This document shows, piece after piece, positions 43,249 through 52,854 of a stretch of DNA of 64,000 nucleotides. Below the pieces are notes generated by a model. That model did not search any database and had not been told where the DNA came from. It worked only from the letters and a program-made list of their open reading frames with translations. The stretch covers positions 186,001 to 250,000 of the forward strand of contig NZ_QGTW01000001.1 in the NCBI RefSeq assembly GCF_003182355.1. Direction: 5' to 3'. Position numbers and translations under genes: made by a program. The DNA is from Cytobacillus oceanisediminis. GTDB lineage: Bacteria; Bacillota; Bacilli; Bacillales; Cytobacillaceae. Position 1 is the first letter of the stretch; each line of letters opens with the position of its first letter.

Positions 43249-43898
43249 AGCGTTTCCTCATACTTAACCAATCGGCCTGCTGTTTTTCCTGTTATAAAAC
43301 CAGCATTGGCTTCATCTGTATCGACATGCATCTCAAGTCTGTATCGGGAAGATATTCGAATGAGTACTTTTCCAAGGGTAACTGGACGTTCGCCATCTAC
43401 CTCTATTTTCACGTATTCTCCATTCCTGACTCCGAAAATTTGAGCATCATCCGGCGCCATATGAATGTGTGCCTGCGCGATAATTAAACCTTCTTTTTTA
43501 TAGAGGCTGCCATTTGGCCCGATAAGGGTAATAGGCGCAGAGCCCTCAATTTTGCCAGATTCCCGTAATGGCGGTTTTAATCCCAGCTTAACTGAATCCG
43601 TTTGGCTGACCTCAACCTGGGTAATATTACGCGCAGGACCAAGAATGCGCACTTTTTCAAGGCTTCCTCTTGGTCCTGCAATGGTAATGGTTTCGTTAGC
43701 AGCAAATTGACCTGGCTGTGATAAATCTGCTTTTTTTGTAAGCTGATAGCCTGTGCCGAAAAGGACTTCCAAATCTCCTTGACTTAAATGACAATGCCGG
43801 GCAGAAACAGCAATTGGGATAGAATGTTTTCTCCCAGAAGATCCCTTCAGCCGGGATACAACTTCCTCAACAATGGTTTGAATGGATTGCTCATTCAT
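43245..43898 (-). CDS. pduL: Phosphate propanoyl/acetyltransferase (PduL/PTAC type)
   Basis: Converts acyl-CoA and phosphate to acyl phosphate, recycling CoA inside the compartment. 217 residues: N-terminal targeting helix MNEQSIQTIVEEVVSRLKG, then two PduL barrels with zinc ligands in VSARHCHLS and AHIHMAPDD. It takes the place of the EutD (Pta-type) enzyme used in enteric eut operons. ATG 43898 after GGAGCATGAAAC. Confidence 0.93.
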   Translation of the reverse strand: MNEQSIQTIVEEVVSRLKGSSGRKHSIPIAVSARHCHLSQGDLEVLFGTGYQLTKKADLSQPGQFAANETITIAGPRGSLEKVRILGPARNITQVEVSQTDSVKLGLKPPLRESGKIEGSAPITLIGPNGSLYKKEGLIIAQAHIHMAPDDAQIFGVRNGEYVKIEVDGERPVTLGKVLIRISSRYRLEMHVDTDEANAGFITGKTAGRLVKYEETL

Positions 43899-43925
43899 GT
43901 TTCATGCTCCTAACATAGTAGTCTT

Positions 43926-44222
43926 CTATTCTAGTTCAATGTCAATTTTAGGAAGAATACTCTCCAATTCGTTATGAGGACGTGGGATAACATGTACAGA
44001 TTTAAGTTCGCCAACACGCTGCGCTGCTGCAGCCCCAGCATCTGTAGCAGCTTTAACTGCTCCAACATCGCCACGAACAAGAACAGTAACAATTCCTCCC
44101 CCAACATGAACCTTTCCAACAAGGTGAACGTTTGCAGCTTTTACCATTGCGTCAGCGGCTTCAACAGAAGCTACCAATCCTTTCGTTTCAATCATTCCTA
44201 ATGCAGTTAATTCTCTAGCCAT
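43926..44222 (-). CDS. eutM: Major BMC hexamer shell protein EutM
   Basis: 98 residues, a single BMC domain: [52 protein letters not shown], and the closing VHVIPRPH. The canonical shell facet protein. TTAGGAGG precedes the ATG at 44222; it follows eutE by 16 bp. Confidence 0.95.
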   Translation of the reverse strand: MARELTALGMIETKGLVASVEAADAMVKAANVHLVGKVHVGGGIVTVLVRGDVGAVKAATDAGAAAAQRVGELKSVHVIPRPHNELESILPKIDIELE

Positions 44223-44238
44223 TTTTATTTCCTCCTAA

Positions 44239-45768
44239 TTAGTTAGTTTGATATTTTTGCATTACCTGATCAACCATTTCTGCAATCATCTTTGCGTCAA
44301 CCTCGCCTGTTGGCGAAATTTGCTGCAGTACCTGGTCAACAATATGATCAACATCCTGTTTTCCGGTATCTTCTTTTTCAGTTAAAAAAGATGAAGGGGA
44401 CGGTTTTGGGATGGAGACTTCCTTAATTCCATAAGCTAATCTTTTTATATTAATCAAATGGCGGGCTGTGACATTATCTGAAGTGATATTCCCTCCAAAC
44501 GAACCGCAGCCAAGTGTAAGTGATGGCATTAAACCTGTTGTTGCCCCTACCGCTCCAATCGAAGAGAGAGTATTGACCATCAGCCTTGATACGGGCATTT
44601 CAAGTGCAAAATCCTTTGCAACTTCCTCATCATTAGTATGAAGAGATAAGCTGTGCCCTCTTCCGCCAAGATTTAGAAGCTTTAAGCAAATTTCTTTCGC
44701 TTCCTGATAGCTCTCTGCCGTATAAAGTGCAAAGATTGGCGACAATTTTTCAATCGAAAAAGGTATATCTTTTCCAACCCTTGTTTCTTCCGCAACCAGA
44801 ACTCTTGTACTCTCAGGCACTGCAATGCCGGCCATTTCAGCAATCTTCCTTGCATACTGGCCAACAATATCAGGGTTTAATTTTCCAGGTGCAGGTGAAA
44901 TCACTTTTTCCAACCGTGCTTTTTCTTCATTATTTAGAAGATATGCACCGTTATTTCTCATCTCTCTCATTGTCATTTCCTTAATATTTCTGTCTACTAC
45001 GATGGATTGCTCGGTTGCACAAATAGTACCATTATCAAAAGATTTACTGTCTATAATCATGCTTACCGACTTGGCAACTTTAGCTGTTTTCTCAATGTAG
45101 CAAGGTACATTTCCCGGACCTACTCCATAAGCTGGCTTCCCGGAGCTGTAGGCTGCTCGTACTAATCCGCCTCCACCTGTTGCCAAGATGAGATTTACAT
45201 CCCGGTGCTTCATTAATTCGTTTGTGGCACCCATTGAAGGCTGGGATATCCAGCCGATCAGCCCTTCTGGTGCGCCTGCCTGTACAGCAGCCTCACTGCA
45301 GATCTTCAAAGCTTCAACTGTACATTTTACAGCGCGCGGATGCGGGCTCACCACGATAGCATTTCTCGTTTTTAAAGCAATCAAGGCTTTAAATATAGCT
45401 GTTGATGTAGGGTTTGTGGTTGGAATAATGCCGGCAATAATCCCGTATGGGTAGGCAACCTCAGTCACCTTGCTGACGCGGTCCTCCCGTATAATACCTA
45501 CAGTTTTTTCATCTTTGATTGATTCGTAAACAGCCATTGAACCGACTTCGTTTTTAATTTTTTTATGTTCCACGATACCCATGCCTGTTTCTTTGACTGC
45601 CATTTGGGCTAGCTGAAGCGACTTTGCATAAGCGGCAGCTGCTGCCTTTTGCACAATTTCATCAACCTGTTCCTGAGAAAAGGTCATATACTTTAATTGC
45701 GCTTCTTTAGCCCGCTCAACCGCACCGCGCATTTCTTGAACCGATTGGAGATCATGATCTAACTGCAC
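44239..45768 (-). CDS. eutE: CoA-acylating acetaldehyde dehydrogenase, BMC type
   Basis: Oxidises acetaldehyde to acetyl-CoA inside the shell. 509 residues: ATGGGGLVRAAYSSGKPAYGVGPGN (cofactor region), catalytic cysteine in NGTICATEQ, GGRGHSLSLH. Unlike the common N-terminal targeting helix of EutE/PduP, the C-terminus carries two amphipathic segments, VDHIVDQVLQQI and AEMVDQVMQKY, that look like encapsulation peptides. GTG start at 45768 after AAAGGAG. No EutG-type alcohol dehydrogenase is present to reoxidise the NADH. Confidence 0.93.
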   Translation of the reverse strand: MQLDHDLQSVQEMRGAVERAKEAQLKYMTFSQEQVDEIVQKAAAAAYAKSLQLAQMAVKETGMGIVEHKKIKNEVGSMAVYESIKDEKTVGIIREDRVSKVTEVAYPYGIIAGIIPTTNPTSTAIFKALIALKTRNAIVVSPHPRAVKCTVEALKICSEAAVQAGAPEGLIGWISQPSMGATNELMKHRDVNLILATGGGGLVRAAYSSGKPAYGVGPGNVPCYIEKTAKVAKSVSMIIDSKSFDNGTICATEQSIVVDRNIKEMTMREMRNNGAYLLNNEEKARLEKVISPAPGKLNPDIVGQYARKIAEMAGIAVPESTRVLVAEETRVGKDIPFSIEKLSPIFALYTAESYQEAKEICLKLLNLGGRGHSLSLHTNDEEVAKDFALEMPVSRLMVNTLSSIGAVGATTGLMPSLTLGCGSFGGNITSDNVTARHLINIKRLAYGIKEVSIPKPSPSSFLTEKEDTGKQDVDHIVDQVLQQISPTGEVDAKMIAEMVDQVMQKYQTN

Positions 45769-45837
45769 GATTCCACACTCCTTTCAGATAGAGTAAAATT
45801 ACGAAATTGGCTCGCTACAACTTAAACTTCGGTAAAG

Positions 45838-46491
45838 TTAATACTTAATTGGGTTTTGTGCGATTTCCATAATCGCATCACGAAAAGCATCTGCTGCTGC
45901 TTGACAGGCTGATTGTGAACCAGTAAGCAGCCCTCCGCCAAAATTAGTTTCGGATGGAGGCCCGAAGAATTTAACCAATTCCACATCAGCCGCCTTTAGT
46001 GCTGCATCAAGGCCATAAACGGCTTCAAGCGGCGGCGCAATTAAATAGGCAAGAGGTTCGCCTATTTGGATTCCTGCTTCCTTTGAAAGATAAGAACCTG
46101 TACGGGAAACCACGTGTGCATAAATAGCATGAGTCTTTTCCGTATCTAGCGCTTCAAAAAAGGCATCCGATTCGGCCGTCTGAAATACAGCTTCCATTCC
46201 GCTTTTCACTTCATCAGGTGATGGGCCTGCTATGATGCCAATCATTTCCCCTGATAAAGGCCCCGAAGCATGGGAAACACCAGCATAAAAGGAACGGGCG
46301 TACACTACTTCTACATCAGCTCTCTTGGTTGCCTCATCCAGGGCGGTATAGCCAACATCATCCACTGTAGAGGTGAAAATGGCTAAACTTCTATGATAAG
46401 GCTTCAGCTGAAATTGCTTAGCAAGGTCCCGGTCTACATTTGGAATGACGCGAACAGCTATGATGTCGGCATAAATACGTTCTAATCCCAT
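45838..46491 (-). CDS. eutL: Trimeric tandem-BMC shell protein EutL
   Basis: 217 residues with two circularly permuted BMC domains: RIYADIIAVRVIPNVDRDLAKQFQL at the start, SFYAGVSHASGPLSGEMIGIIAGP at the end of domain one, PPLEAVYGLDAALKAADVELVKFFGPPSETNFGGGLLTG in domain two. Trimers form gated pores for substrate entry. GGAGG before the ATG at 46491. Confidence 0.95.
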   Translation of the reverse strand: MGLERIYADIIAVRVIPNVDRDLAKQFQLKPYHRSLAIFTSTVDDVGYTALDEATKRADVEVVYARSFYAGVSHASGPLSGEMIGIIAGPSPDEVKSGMEAVFQTAESDAFFEALDTEKTHAIYAHVVSRTGSYLSKEAGIQIGEPLAYLIAPPLEAVYGLDAALKAADVELVKFFGPPSETNFGGGLLTGSQSACQAAADAFRDAIMEIAQNPIKY

Positions 46492-46503
46492 TCCTCCACC
46501 CTC

Positions 46504-47529
46504 CTAACTTTCCTTTTGGACAAGCGATACACCGCTGGCTTCATATTTTAGTATTTTTTGAATGACAGTTCCGAGATAAGCTCCAGCCTCTACTGGCGGG
46601 ATTCCGCCTTTATGGATATTGGATATGACCATTCGGTCAGCTTCAATGGTCCCTTTTCTTGGTTCATAGCATAGATAGGCGCTTAAAGATTCCGCACTTA
46701 CCAGTCCTGGGCGTTCTCCTATTAATAAAACGACAACCTTGGGATTAAGCAATTCGCCTACATCATCCATAACGGCTACCCTGCCTTTTTCGATATAAAA
46801 AGGCGTACCTATATCAAGGTTCAGGCTTTTTAAGGATTGCTTAAGGGATAAGTAGACATCCTCTGCATTTTCTTCAATTGCACTTGAGCTTAATCCATCA
46901 GACAAAATGATCTGTACAGTCGGCTTCTTTGCGCATTTCTCTGTGATAAGCTTTTTAGCTTCATCCGAAAGCTTTCTTCCATAATCAGGACGGCGAATGT
47001 ATACTTCCTTATCGTTCACCATCGTGTTGACTTTAAATAGACCAAGACGCTGTAATAATTCTTCGTTTACATTCCCATATACGGCATCAACAGCAGCTGC
47101 GTGATCAAAACGGAATTTTAGCCAAGTTTCTGTTTTTGGACGCAAGCCCGCTCTTCCTACTCCAATTCGAGCAGGAGTTTTATTCATAAGTTCTTTAAGC
47201 TCTTCTGGATCAGCTGGATTGACAATACCGGCAGCCTTAAGAGGTTCACTTGCCGAATCTATTTCTCTCCTCTTGCCAGAAGGGGCGCGTGTTTTTGTTT
47301 TTGCTTCCTGGTAATTTGTTATTGTTACAAGGTCTCCGGTTTGCTCCGTGTTTTCTAAAACTTCAGCAGCTGGCCTATATGTATAATCCTTTTTGGAGCC
47401 TGTGGCATGATCCCAAAATTTCACGGCAGAAGAAGTTCTGCTATTTGACCCAGCTGCTTCCTGCTTTTTTTGAGATTGCAGTTTTTCAACCACTAAACGT
47501 GTAACCTTCTCAATCAAATCTGGATTCAC
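46504..47529 (-). CDS. eutC: Ethanolamine ammonia-lyase small subunit
   Basis: B12-dependent lyase subunit, 341 residues from a GTG at 47529, chosen because GGAG is 9 nt upstream (the TTG at 47538 overlaps the site). An N-terminal helix (NPDLIEKVTRLVVEKLQSQ) suits targeting, then a long variable linker, then the conserved domain: RIGVGRAGLRPKTETWLKFRFDHA, QIILSDGLSS, LIGERPGL, ISNIHKGGIPPVEAGAYLG. A truncated second copy is found at 55050-55501. Confidence 0.95.
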   Translation of the reverse strand: MNPDLIEKVTRLVVEKLQSQKKQEAAGSNSRTSSAVKFWDHATGSKKDYTYRPAAEVLENTEQTGDLVTITNYQEAKTKTRAPSGKRREIDSASEPLKAAGIVNPADPEELKELMNKTPARIGVGRAGLRPKTETWLKFRFDHAAAVDAVYGNVNEELLQRLGLFKVNTMVNDKEVYIRRPDYGRKLSDEAKKLITEKCAKKPTVQIILSDGLSSSAIEENAEDVYLSLKQSLKSLNLDIGTPFYIEKGRVAVMDDVGELLNPKVVVLLIGERPGLVSAESLSAYLCYEPRKGTIEADRMVISNIHKGGIPPVEAGAYLGTVIQKILKYEASGVSLVQKES

Positions 47530-47541
47530 TTTCTTCAACTC

Positions 47542-48906
47542 CTATCGTGAAAAAATGGTTGGATCACCTGCTATTTTGCTCAGCTTTCCATTTTCGAAGA
47601 TTCCCATTTTCTCCAGCCACTCATTAAAATGTGGTGATGGGCTCTTCCCCATTGTCTGCCTTAAAGTGGCAACATCATGGTAACTCATTGATTGGTAGTT
47701 AAGCATGCAATCATCACCCATTGGCGTTGCAATGATGAAGTTAACGCCAGCCGCACTCAGCAAAATACCCAAGTCTTCAATATCGTTCTGGTCTGCTTTA
47801 ATATGGTTTGTGTAACAGATATCGACACCCATTGGGATGCCTTGCATCTTGCCCATAAAATGGTCTTCCAGGCCTGCCCTTACTACTTGTTTATTGTTGT
47901 ACAAATACTCAGGGCCGATAAAGCCGACAACTGTATTAACGATATAAGGATCATAATATCTGGCAAATCCATAATTTCTTGATTCCAGAGTCATCTGGTC
48001 TATTCCGAAATGAGCTTCCGCTGAAAGCTCCGATCCCTGGCCGGTTTCAAAGTACAACCGCTGGGGTCCAGTTCCTGTTCCCAGCGTTTTTGCCATATCA
48101 TTTGCTTCTTCAAGCAATGAGGCCGTAATTCCAAAAGAACGGTTGGCCGCTTCCGTTCCTGCGATACTTTGGAAAATCATATCAGCAGGTGCTCCTTGTT
48201 CAATAGCCTTCATTTGTGCTGTTACATGGGCCAAAACACAATTTTGAGTTGGAATTTCCCAGTCCTGAATAAACGAGTGTGTTGCATGGAGCAGCCTTTT
48301 TACACTTTCTACTGAATCATCCACAGGGTTAATCCCGATCACTGCATCTCCCATTCCGTAAGACAAACCTTCCTTGAGGGAGGCAATCATTCCCTCGACA
48401 TTATCTGTCGGATGGTTTGGCTGAAGACGTGATGCCAAAGTTCCTTTATATCCAATGGTTATATTGCATTTCGTTAAAATTTCAATTTTATTAGCAGCAT
48501 GAACAAGATCCAGGTTGGACATGATTTTTGCAACCGCTGCAATCATCTCACTGTTCAGCCCTCTGCTTAGTCTCTTCAGGTCCTCGCCAGTAGTTCTATC
48601 GTCAAGGATGTATTCACGCAGTTCAGCAACTGTCCAATTCTTAATTGATTGATATACAGGTTCATTAATCTGGCTTTCGATAATCCTGGATACTTCATCC
48701 TCGTCGGGAGAGAGCATCGGATTTTCACGTATTTCAGATAATGTTAATAAACTTAAAACCAACTTAGCCGCAATACGTTCCTGGACTGTTTCTGCAGCTA
48801 TGCCAGCCAGCCGGTCACCTGATTTTTCTTCATTTGCTTTAGCAAACAAATCTTTAAGATTTGAAAACTGATAAACAGCTCCTAAATAATTGGTTTGCAG
48901 TTTCAT
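47542..48906 (-). CDS. eutB: Ethanolamine ammonia-lyase large subunit
   Basis: Catalytic TIM-barrel subunit that splits ethanolamine to acetaldehyde and ammonia using adenosylcobalamin. 454 residues from the ATG at 48906 (MKLQTNYLGAVYQF; AAGGGGG upstream). Conserved: LASRLQPNHPTDNVEGM, AVIGINPVDDSVESV, LYFETGQGSELSAEAHFGIDQ, GFARYYDP, VGFIGPEYLYN. It precedes eutC by 12 bp. Confidence 0.96.
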   Translation of the reverse strand: MKLQTNYLGAVYQFSNLKDLFAKANEEKSGDRLAGIAAETVQERIAAKLVLSLLTLSEIRENPMLSPDEDEVSRIIESQINEPVYQSIKNWTVAELREYILDDRTTGEDLKRLSRGLNSEMIAAVAKIMSNLDLVHAANKIEILTKCNITIGYKGTLASRLQPNHPTDNVEGMIASLKEGLSYGMGDAVIGINPVDDSVESVKRLLHATHSFIQDWEIPTQNCVLAHVTAQMKAIEQGAPADMIFQSIAGTEAANRSFGITASLLEEANDMAKTLGTGTGPQRLYFETGQGSELSAEAHFGIDQMTLESRNYGFARYYDPYIVNTVVGFIGPEYLYNNKQVVRAGLEDHFMGKMQGIPMGVDICYTNHIKADQNDIEDLGILLSAAGVNFIIATPMGDDCMLNYQSMSYHDVATLRQTMGKSPSPHFNEWLEKMGIFENGKLSKIAGDPTIFSR

Positions 48907-48922
48907 AAGCAATCCCCCTTTC

Positions 48923-50368
48923 TTATTGATGGAATGTCAAGGTTTTTACTACTACCGGCACAACATTTGTTTGCAGAAGATGGCCTATATCGATATAATC
49001 GCCGTGCTCGACTCGAATTTGGTCGATGCATATAAGGCTTTGTTCCGGTTTTTGAACTTTTATGGTCTGGCCAAGAACTTTGGCATGATCACTTTCCAAT
49101 ACGATGACCATAGGTTGATCGTGTCTGGGCTTTAATTGCATGGAATCTAGCAAAACGCCTGTTAACTCTTGTACATCTCGAAATCCCAGATATGGAATCT
49201 CAGTTAAGTACAGGGCGAAATTTTGACCTTCTCTCAGCGGATCATATATTTCGATAGCTTGCTTTATCGCTTTAGACAACTTTTTAAGGCCGCCTGACAA
49301 GTCATGTCCAAAACGAACCTGAAAAACAGGAAGATTCCGAATGGGTAAATCATGGATTTCCACATGTATGGTTGAACCGCTTATTTCCGTCGTTTGGGTA
49401 CCGGCTCCAAGTACAGTGGCCCTAACAGTTTCATCCGGCTTCACCCAGGTCCAATAAGAAAGTTCACTGTTTTCCCTGAGTGACATTGCCAGCATTTCTC
49501 CAATATCGTCGTACTCCGCAGGAGAAGATACAGGCTCCTCATAATGGTAAATGCATTCACTAATACCTCCGGAAAACATGATTGCTTCAATTTCCTCTTG
49601 CCAATTCGGCTCATTCCCTAAAAGCAGAGGAGAATCGTGATCATTCAATTCTTTCTTAAGCATTCTCGCAATAACTGCTGCCATGTAGTCTGTCAGCTCC
49701 TTAATCACGGTATGGCTGCGGCTATCCCCTTCTCTAACGGAAGCATCCCATTGCTGAAAAATCTTATGCACTGGCGGGGAAATGCTTTTAATGGTGCTGT
49801 CTTCAAATTCAATTAGCCTGCCGCCGATATGTAATGTACAGGTACCGCAAAGCTTACCTGATTTGTAAACTGCAACATTCGCTGTGCCGCCGCCGATATC
49901 TATATTGGCAACTGTTTTCCCTGTTTTTTTTGAATGTTCATAGGCTCCAGAGCCTTTTGCTGCAATAATCCCCTCTAAATCTGGACCAGCCGTTGCTACA
50001 AGAAAATCCCCAGCATGATCTGATAAATAATGAACCATTTCCTCTGCATTTTGCTTGGTTGCTGTTTCTCCCGTAATAATAACCGCTCCTGTTTTAATAT
50101 CCTTTGGCTCAATTCCTGCTTTCACATACTCTTGTCTGACAAGGCTCTCTACAGCCTGGATATCAATATCAGCAGAAGACTTTAAAGGAGTACGATAGAT
50201 TGGACTTCGGTATAGTACTTCTTTATCAATAATTTCAATTCGAGGCATGTGCGTCCCGCCAGCCATATTCATAAGAGAAAATCTGCTTATTACGATTTTG
50301 GTCGTACTCGTCCCAATATCAATTCCTGCACTGAGAAAATCCTCTTTTTGCGCCTCATAGCGTGTCAT
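48923..50368 (-). CDS. eutA: Ethanolamine ammonia-lyase reactivating factor
   Basis: Actin/Hsp70-fold ATPase that exchanges damaged cobalamin from EutBC. About 481 residues; phosphate loops SAGIDIGTSTTKIVISRF and ANIDIGGGTANVAVYKSGK are clear. Two ATGs (50371, 50368) follow AGGTGGGG; a GTG at 50380 lies inside that site and is rejected. It opens the second transcriptional segment after the antiterminator leader at 50421-50480. Confidence 0.93.
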   Translation of the reverse strand: MTRYEAQKEDFLSAGIDIGTSTTKIVISRFSLMNMAGGTHMPRIEIIDKEVLYRSPIYRTPLKSSADIDIQAVESLVRQEYVKAGIEPKDIKTGAVIITGETATKQNAEEMVHYLSDHAGDFLVATAGPDLEGIIAAKGSGAYEHSKKTGKTVANIDIGGGTANVAVYKSGKLCGTCTLHIGGRLIEFEDSTIKSISPPVHKIFQQWDASVREGDSRSHTVIKELTDYMAAVIARMLKKELNDHDSPLLLGNEPNWQEEIEAIMFSGGISECIYHYEEPVSSPAEYDDIGEMLAMSLRENSELSYWTWVKPDETVRATVLGAGTQTTEISGSTIHVEIHDLPIRNLPVFQVRFGHDLSGGLKKLSKAIKQAIEIYDPLREGQNFALYLTEIPYLGFRDVQELTGVLLDSMQLKPRHDQPMVIVLESDHAKVLGQTIKVQKPEQSLICIDQIRVEHGDYIDIGHLLQTNVVPVVVKTLTFHQ

Positions 50369-50420
50369 CATGTTCCCCACCTATTAATGAATTGCGGAAG
50401 CTTTTTCTGCCGGCAAAATA

Positions 50421-50480
50421 AAAAAGGCACCCCATACGAGCCATCAATAGATTGATGGATCGTACAAGGCGCCTTTGCCT
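50421..50480 (-). promoter_or_regulatory. ANTAR-type antiterminator and intrinsic terminator in the eutA leader
   Basis: RNA reads AGGC-AAAGGC-GCCU (50480-50467): a hairpin whose hexaloop has A at position 1 and G at 4, the EutV-binding rule. Its 3' side is also the 5' arm of a roughly 24-bp terminator stem (AAGGCGCCUUGUACGA.../...UCGUAUGGGGUGCCUU) followed by six U. Binding of EutV would block the terminator. The partner upstream hairpin (P1) was not clear. Confidence 0.82.
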
Positions 50481-50537
50481 GATAAATTCTTTTGTATAAT
50501 TAGAATATATTCTATTATCTTAATTTTGTAAAGGATT

Positions 50538-51038
50538 TCATACGAAAAAAACAACATCATCCGGCAGGGTCTCTGCATATTCTTTCATTTCTTCCAAGGA
50601 ATTGCATTTTAATAGATTCCTTATTTCATTAAGCCCCTTACGCGTTAGAGAAGAGGAGATTACAATAGGTCCTTTTGGGATTGAATTTTTCAGCTGTTTA
50701 ACGGCTGAATCTATATTAGCATCTTCAGAATCGCTTTTCGTAATTACGCCAATGGGCAGTTTATTAAAACCGGTGCTGAACCCAGGAGGGAATATGTTTT
50801 TCTGCCTTGTTGCATCCTGCACATATAATATATGGGTCACTTCGAGTGCGGTAGCCATAATATTTTTATAGAAAAAAGGATTCTCTGTGTACTCTCCGGG
50901 TGTATCTATTATCCAATCAAAATAGTTTAGTGCCTGGGTTTTTACCGCTTTCACTTTCCGACCCAGAAGTGCATTTGTGAGTGTGGATTTCCCCGCTCCG
51001 ATGGATCCTATAAGCATGGCTTTATTCATTTTTTCCAT
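50538..51038 (-). CDS. eutP: EutP/PduV-type small GTPase-like protein
   Basis: 166 residues: Walker A LIGSIGAGKSTLTNALLG, DWIDTPGE-like YFDWIIDTPGEY, and VITKSDSEDANI as the guanine-specificity motif. Family members associate with the shell or show acetate kinase activity (Salmonella EutP); which applies here is unknown. AAGGAG before the ATG at 51038. Confidence 0.9.
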   Translation of the reverse strand: MEKMNKAMLIGSIGAGKSTLTNALLGRKVKAVKTQALNYFDWIIDTPGEYTENPFFYKNIMATALEVTHILYVQDATRQKNIFPPGFSTGFNKLPIGVITKSDSEDANIDSAVKQLKNSIPKGPIVISSSLTRKGLNEIRNLLKCNSLEEMKEYAETLPDDVVFFV

Positions 51039-51050
51039 ATTTTCATCTCC

Positions 51051-51392
51051 TTAAGATTTCGTAATATCCGAAGGAGTGTACCTTAATGTTTCAGACAAGA
51101 AGCGGTTAATTTCCTCCATCGCCATTTGGACTGCTGATACAGTACCGACGATGACTAGGCTGCCCGTAAACCGGTCCAGGAAACCAATTTGGACATCTGC
51201 CGCCTTCGTAGCCAAATCTCCAGCTATAATAACAGTTTCGCTTGGCGTCAAGGTTAGTATTCCTAATGCTCCGGCCTGCTGAATTCCTAGTTTATCAAAC
51301 ATATCAGGATCTGGGTTTGCGATTAAATGACTTAATGTTACTTGTTTTCCTGGCACAAACTCTTGAATAAATCGTTTTTTCTCTTCACTCAT
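51051..51392 (-). CDS. eutS: BMC shell protein EutS
   Basis: 113 residues of the circularly permuted BMC hexamer family: [21 protein letters not shown] at the start, [25 protein letters not shown], and [20 protein letters not shown]. Bent EutS hexamers are thought to form shell edges. ATG 51392 after AGGAGGG, 28 bp after eutH. Confidence 0.93.
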   Translation of the reverse strand: MSEEKKRFIQEFVPGKQVTLSHLIANPDPDMFDKLGIQQAGALGILTLTPSETVIIAGDLATKAADVQIGFLDRFTGSLVIVGTVSAVQMAMEEINRFLSETLRYTPSDITKS

Positions 51393-51420
51393 TGCTTTGA
51401 CCCTCCTAGGTGACTGCTGC

Positions 51421-52680
51421 TTAAATTGCTTTTTTTACTTCATGATTTTTTGATAGGTACTCATCTTTACCAATAATGCCAGCTTCCCTGTCTTTCTTCT
51501 CCAATTCAATTGCTTTAGGTACAGAAAGCCAATAAGCAAGACCAATGCCGATTATTCCGGCAGAAATTTTCCCAACTATGATTGGAAGAATTAGTGTTGG
51601 CTGGAAGTTGGCTGTAAAAGATAGATGGTCTCCAAGCAAGAAAGCTGCACATACCGCAAAAGAAATATTGATTACTTTATCTTTTGGAGGCATTGTACGA
51701 ACCAATTTAAACATTGCTAGAATGTTAGCGATGGTTGCAACAATACCTGCGCTGCCTTCTTTGCTTAAACCAACTTTGCGGCCAAGCGCTTCAAGCGGTC
51801 CTCCTGCATATTTTTGCAGTAAATAGACCATCGGGAATGCACCAGCCAGCATGATTCCAATGTAACCAGCAGTTTCAAGCGCACGGAATTGATCCTCTGA
51901 ATCTGCCATAATGGGGTGGAAGCCCCATCCACCAAATACGGTAGAGAATAAACCTGTGAAAATTTCCACGATTGAGAATACAAGCACAAGCTTAATTCCT
52001 GCATCCAAAATACGGCCAAACCACATGAACGCATTGATCATTAAATCTGGCATGAAGTATAATCCCAGCGCAATGATGACTACAAATATGAGCAAAGGGC
52101 TTAAATTCAATAAAATTTGTCCAAGGCCTAATGCAAATTGGTATTTAGCGTCTCCGGTAGTAGAAATGAAATCACGGAAATTGGAACTTGATAGTGCGAT
52201 TATCACACTCGATATAAAAGCTCCGATTGGGATTGTTAATACCCCTGACATAACTCCGAGAGCCATATATTTATGGTCGCGTTTATCAAGCATAGCAAGT
52301 CCCATCGGGATGGAGAATACAATGGTTGCGCCAGCCATGAAGCCGACAATCATAGCCATGATCCAGCCTTCCTGTGTTTCCTTTAACACCTCTGCTAATT
52401 GGTAACCTCCCATGTCAGTAGCAAGTATTGCAGTGGCAGCAATCGCAGGGTCAGCTCCTATAGCTGCAAAAAACGGACCGCATACCTTATCAATAAACCA
52501 TGAAAGATATGGGATAGATGCCATAATACCTGCAGCCGGCACAAAAATATGACCCACTGCATGAAGACCTTCCATAAATTGCTTACCCAATCCCTCATCA
52601 CTGTTTCGGATTGCTGCAAAAGCTCCCGCTACTGCGCAAGCCATGATAATGTAGATAACAATCTTACCTACCATCTCCAT
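51421..52680 (-). CDS. eutH: Ethanolamine permease EutH
   Basis: 419 residues, about ten membrane helices; conserved [53 protein letters not shown], ending with a charged cytosolic tail. Imports protonated ethanolamine or aids its diffusion at low concentration. First gene behind the leader terminator at 52782-52830; AAGGAGGGG before the ATG at 52680. Confidence 0.94.
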   Translation of the reverse strand: MEMVGKIVIYIIMACAVAGAFAAIRNSDEGLGKQFMEGLHAVGHIFVPAAGIMASIPYLSWFIDKVCGPFFAAIGADPAIAATAILATDMGGYQLAEVLKETQEGWIMAMIVGFMAGATIVFSIPMGLAMLDKRDHKYMALGVMSGVLTIPIGAFISSVIIALSSSNFRDFISTTGDAKYQFALGLGQILLNLSPLLIFVVIIALGLYFMPDLMINAFMWFGRILDAGIKLVLVFSIVEIFTGLFSTVFGGWGFHPIMADSEDQFRALETAGYIGIMLAGAFPMVYLLQKYAGGPLEALGRKVGLSKEGSAGIVATIANILAMFKLVRTMPPKDKVINISFAVCAAFLLGDHLSFTANFQPTLILPIIVGKISAGIIGIGLAYWLSVPKAIELEKKDREAGIIGKDEYLSKNHEVKKAI

Positions 52681-52781
52681 AAAAACCCCTCCTTGAATTT
52701 TTCTATATGTTAACGGACCATGTGCAAATCTTTTTCAAGCGAATAAAGTGAATATAATAGTTTAATGCGCAATAAAAAGAC

Positions 52782-52830
52782 AAAAAGGTGCCGTACGGTT
52801 ATTTTTTATAACCGCTTGGCACCTTTGCCT
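52782..52830 (-). promoter_or_regulatory. ANTAR-type antiterminator and intrinsic terminator in the eutH leader
   Basis: RNA reads AGGC-AAAGGU-GCC (52830-52818): hexaloop with A1 and G4, nearly identical to the eutA leader hairpin. Its 3' side begins the terminator AAAGGUGCC...GGCACCUUUUU with an inner CGGUUAU/AUAACCG stem. It lies just after eutV, so EutVW expression is constitutive while eutH onward needs EutV. Confidence 0.85.
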
Positions 52831-52854
52831 AGTCTATTCACTTGTCCGAGATTT

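Noticed and set aside
50440-50460. A1-G4 hexaloop hairpin CCATCA-ATAGAT-TGATGG on the plus strand
   Set aside because: The operon is transcribed from the minus strand, where the loop reads AUCUAU and does not fit the ANTAR rule.
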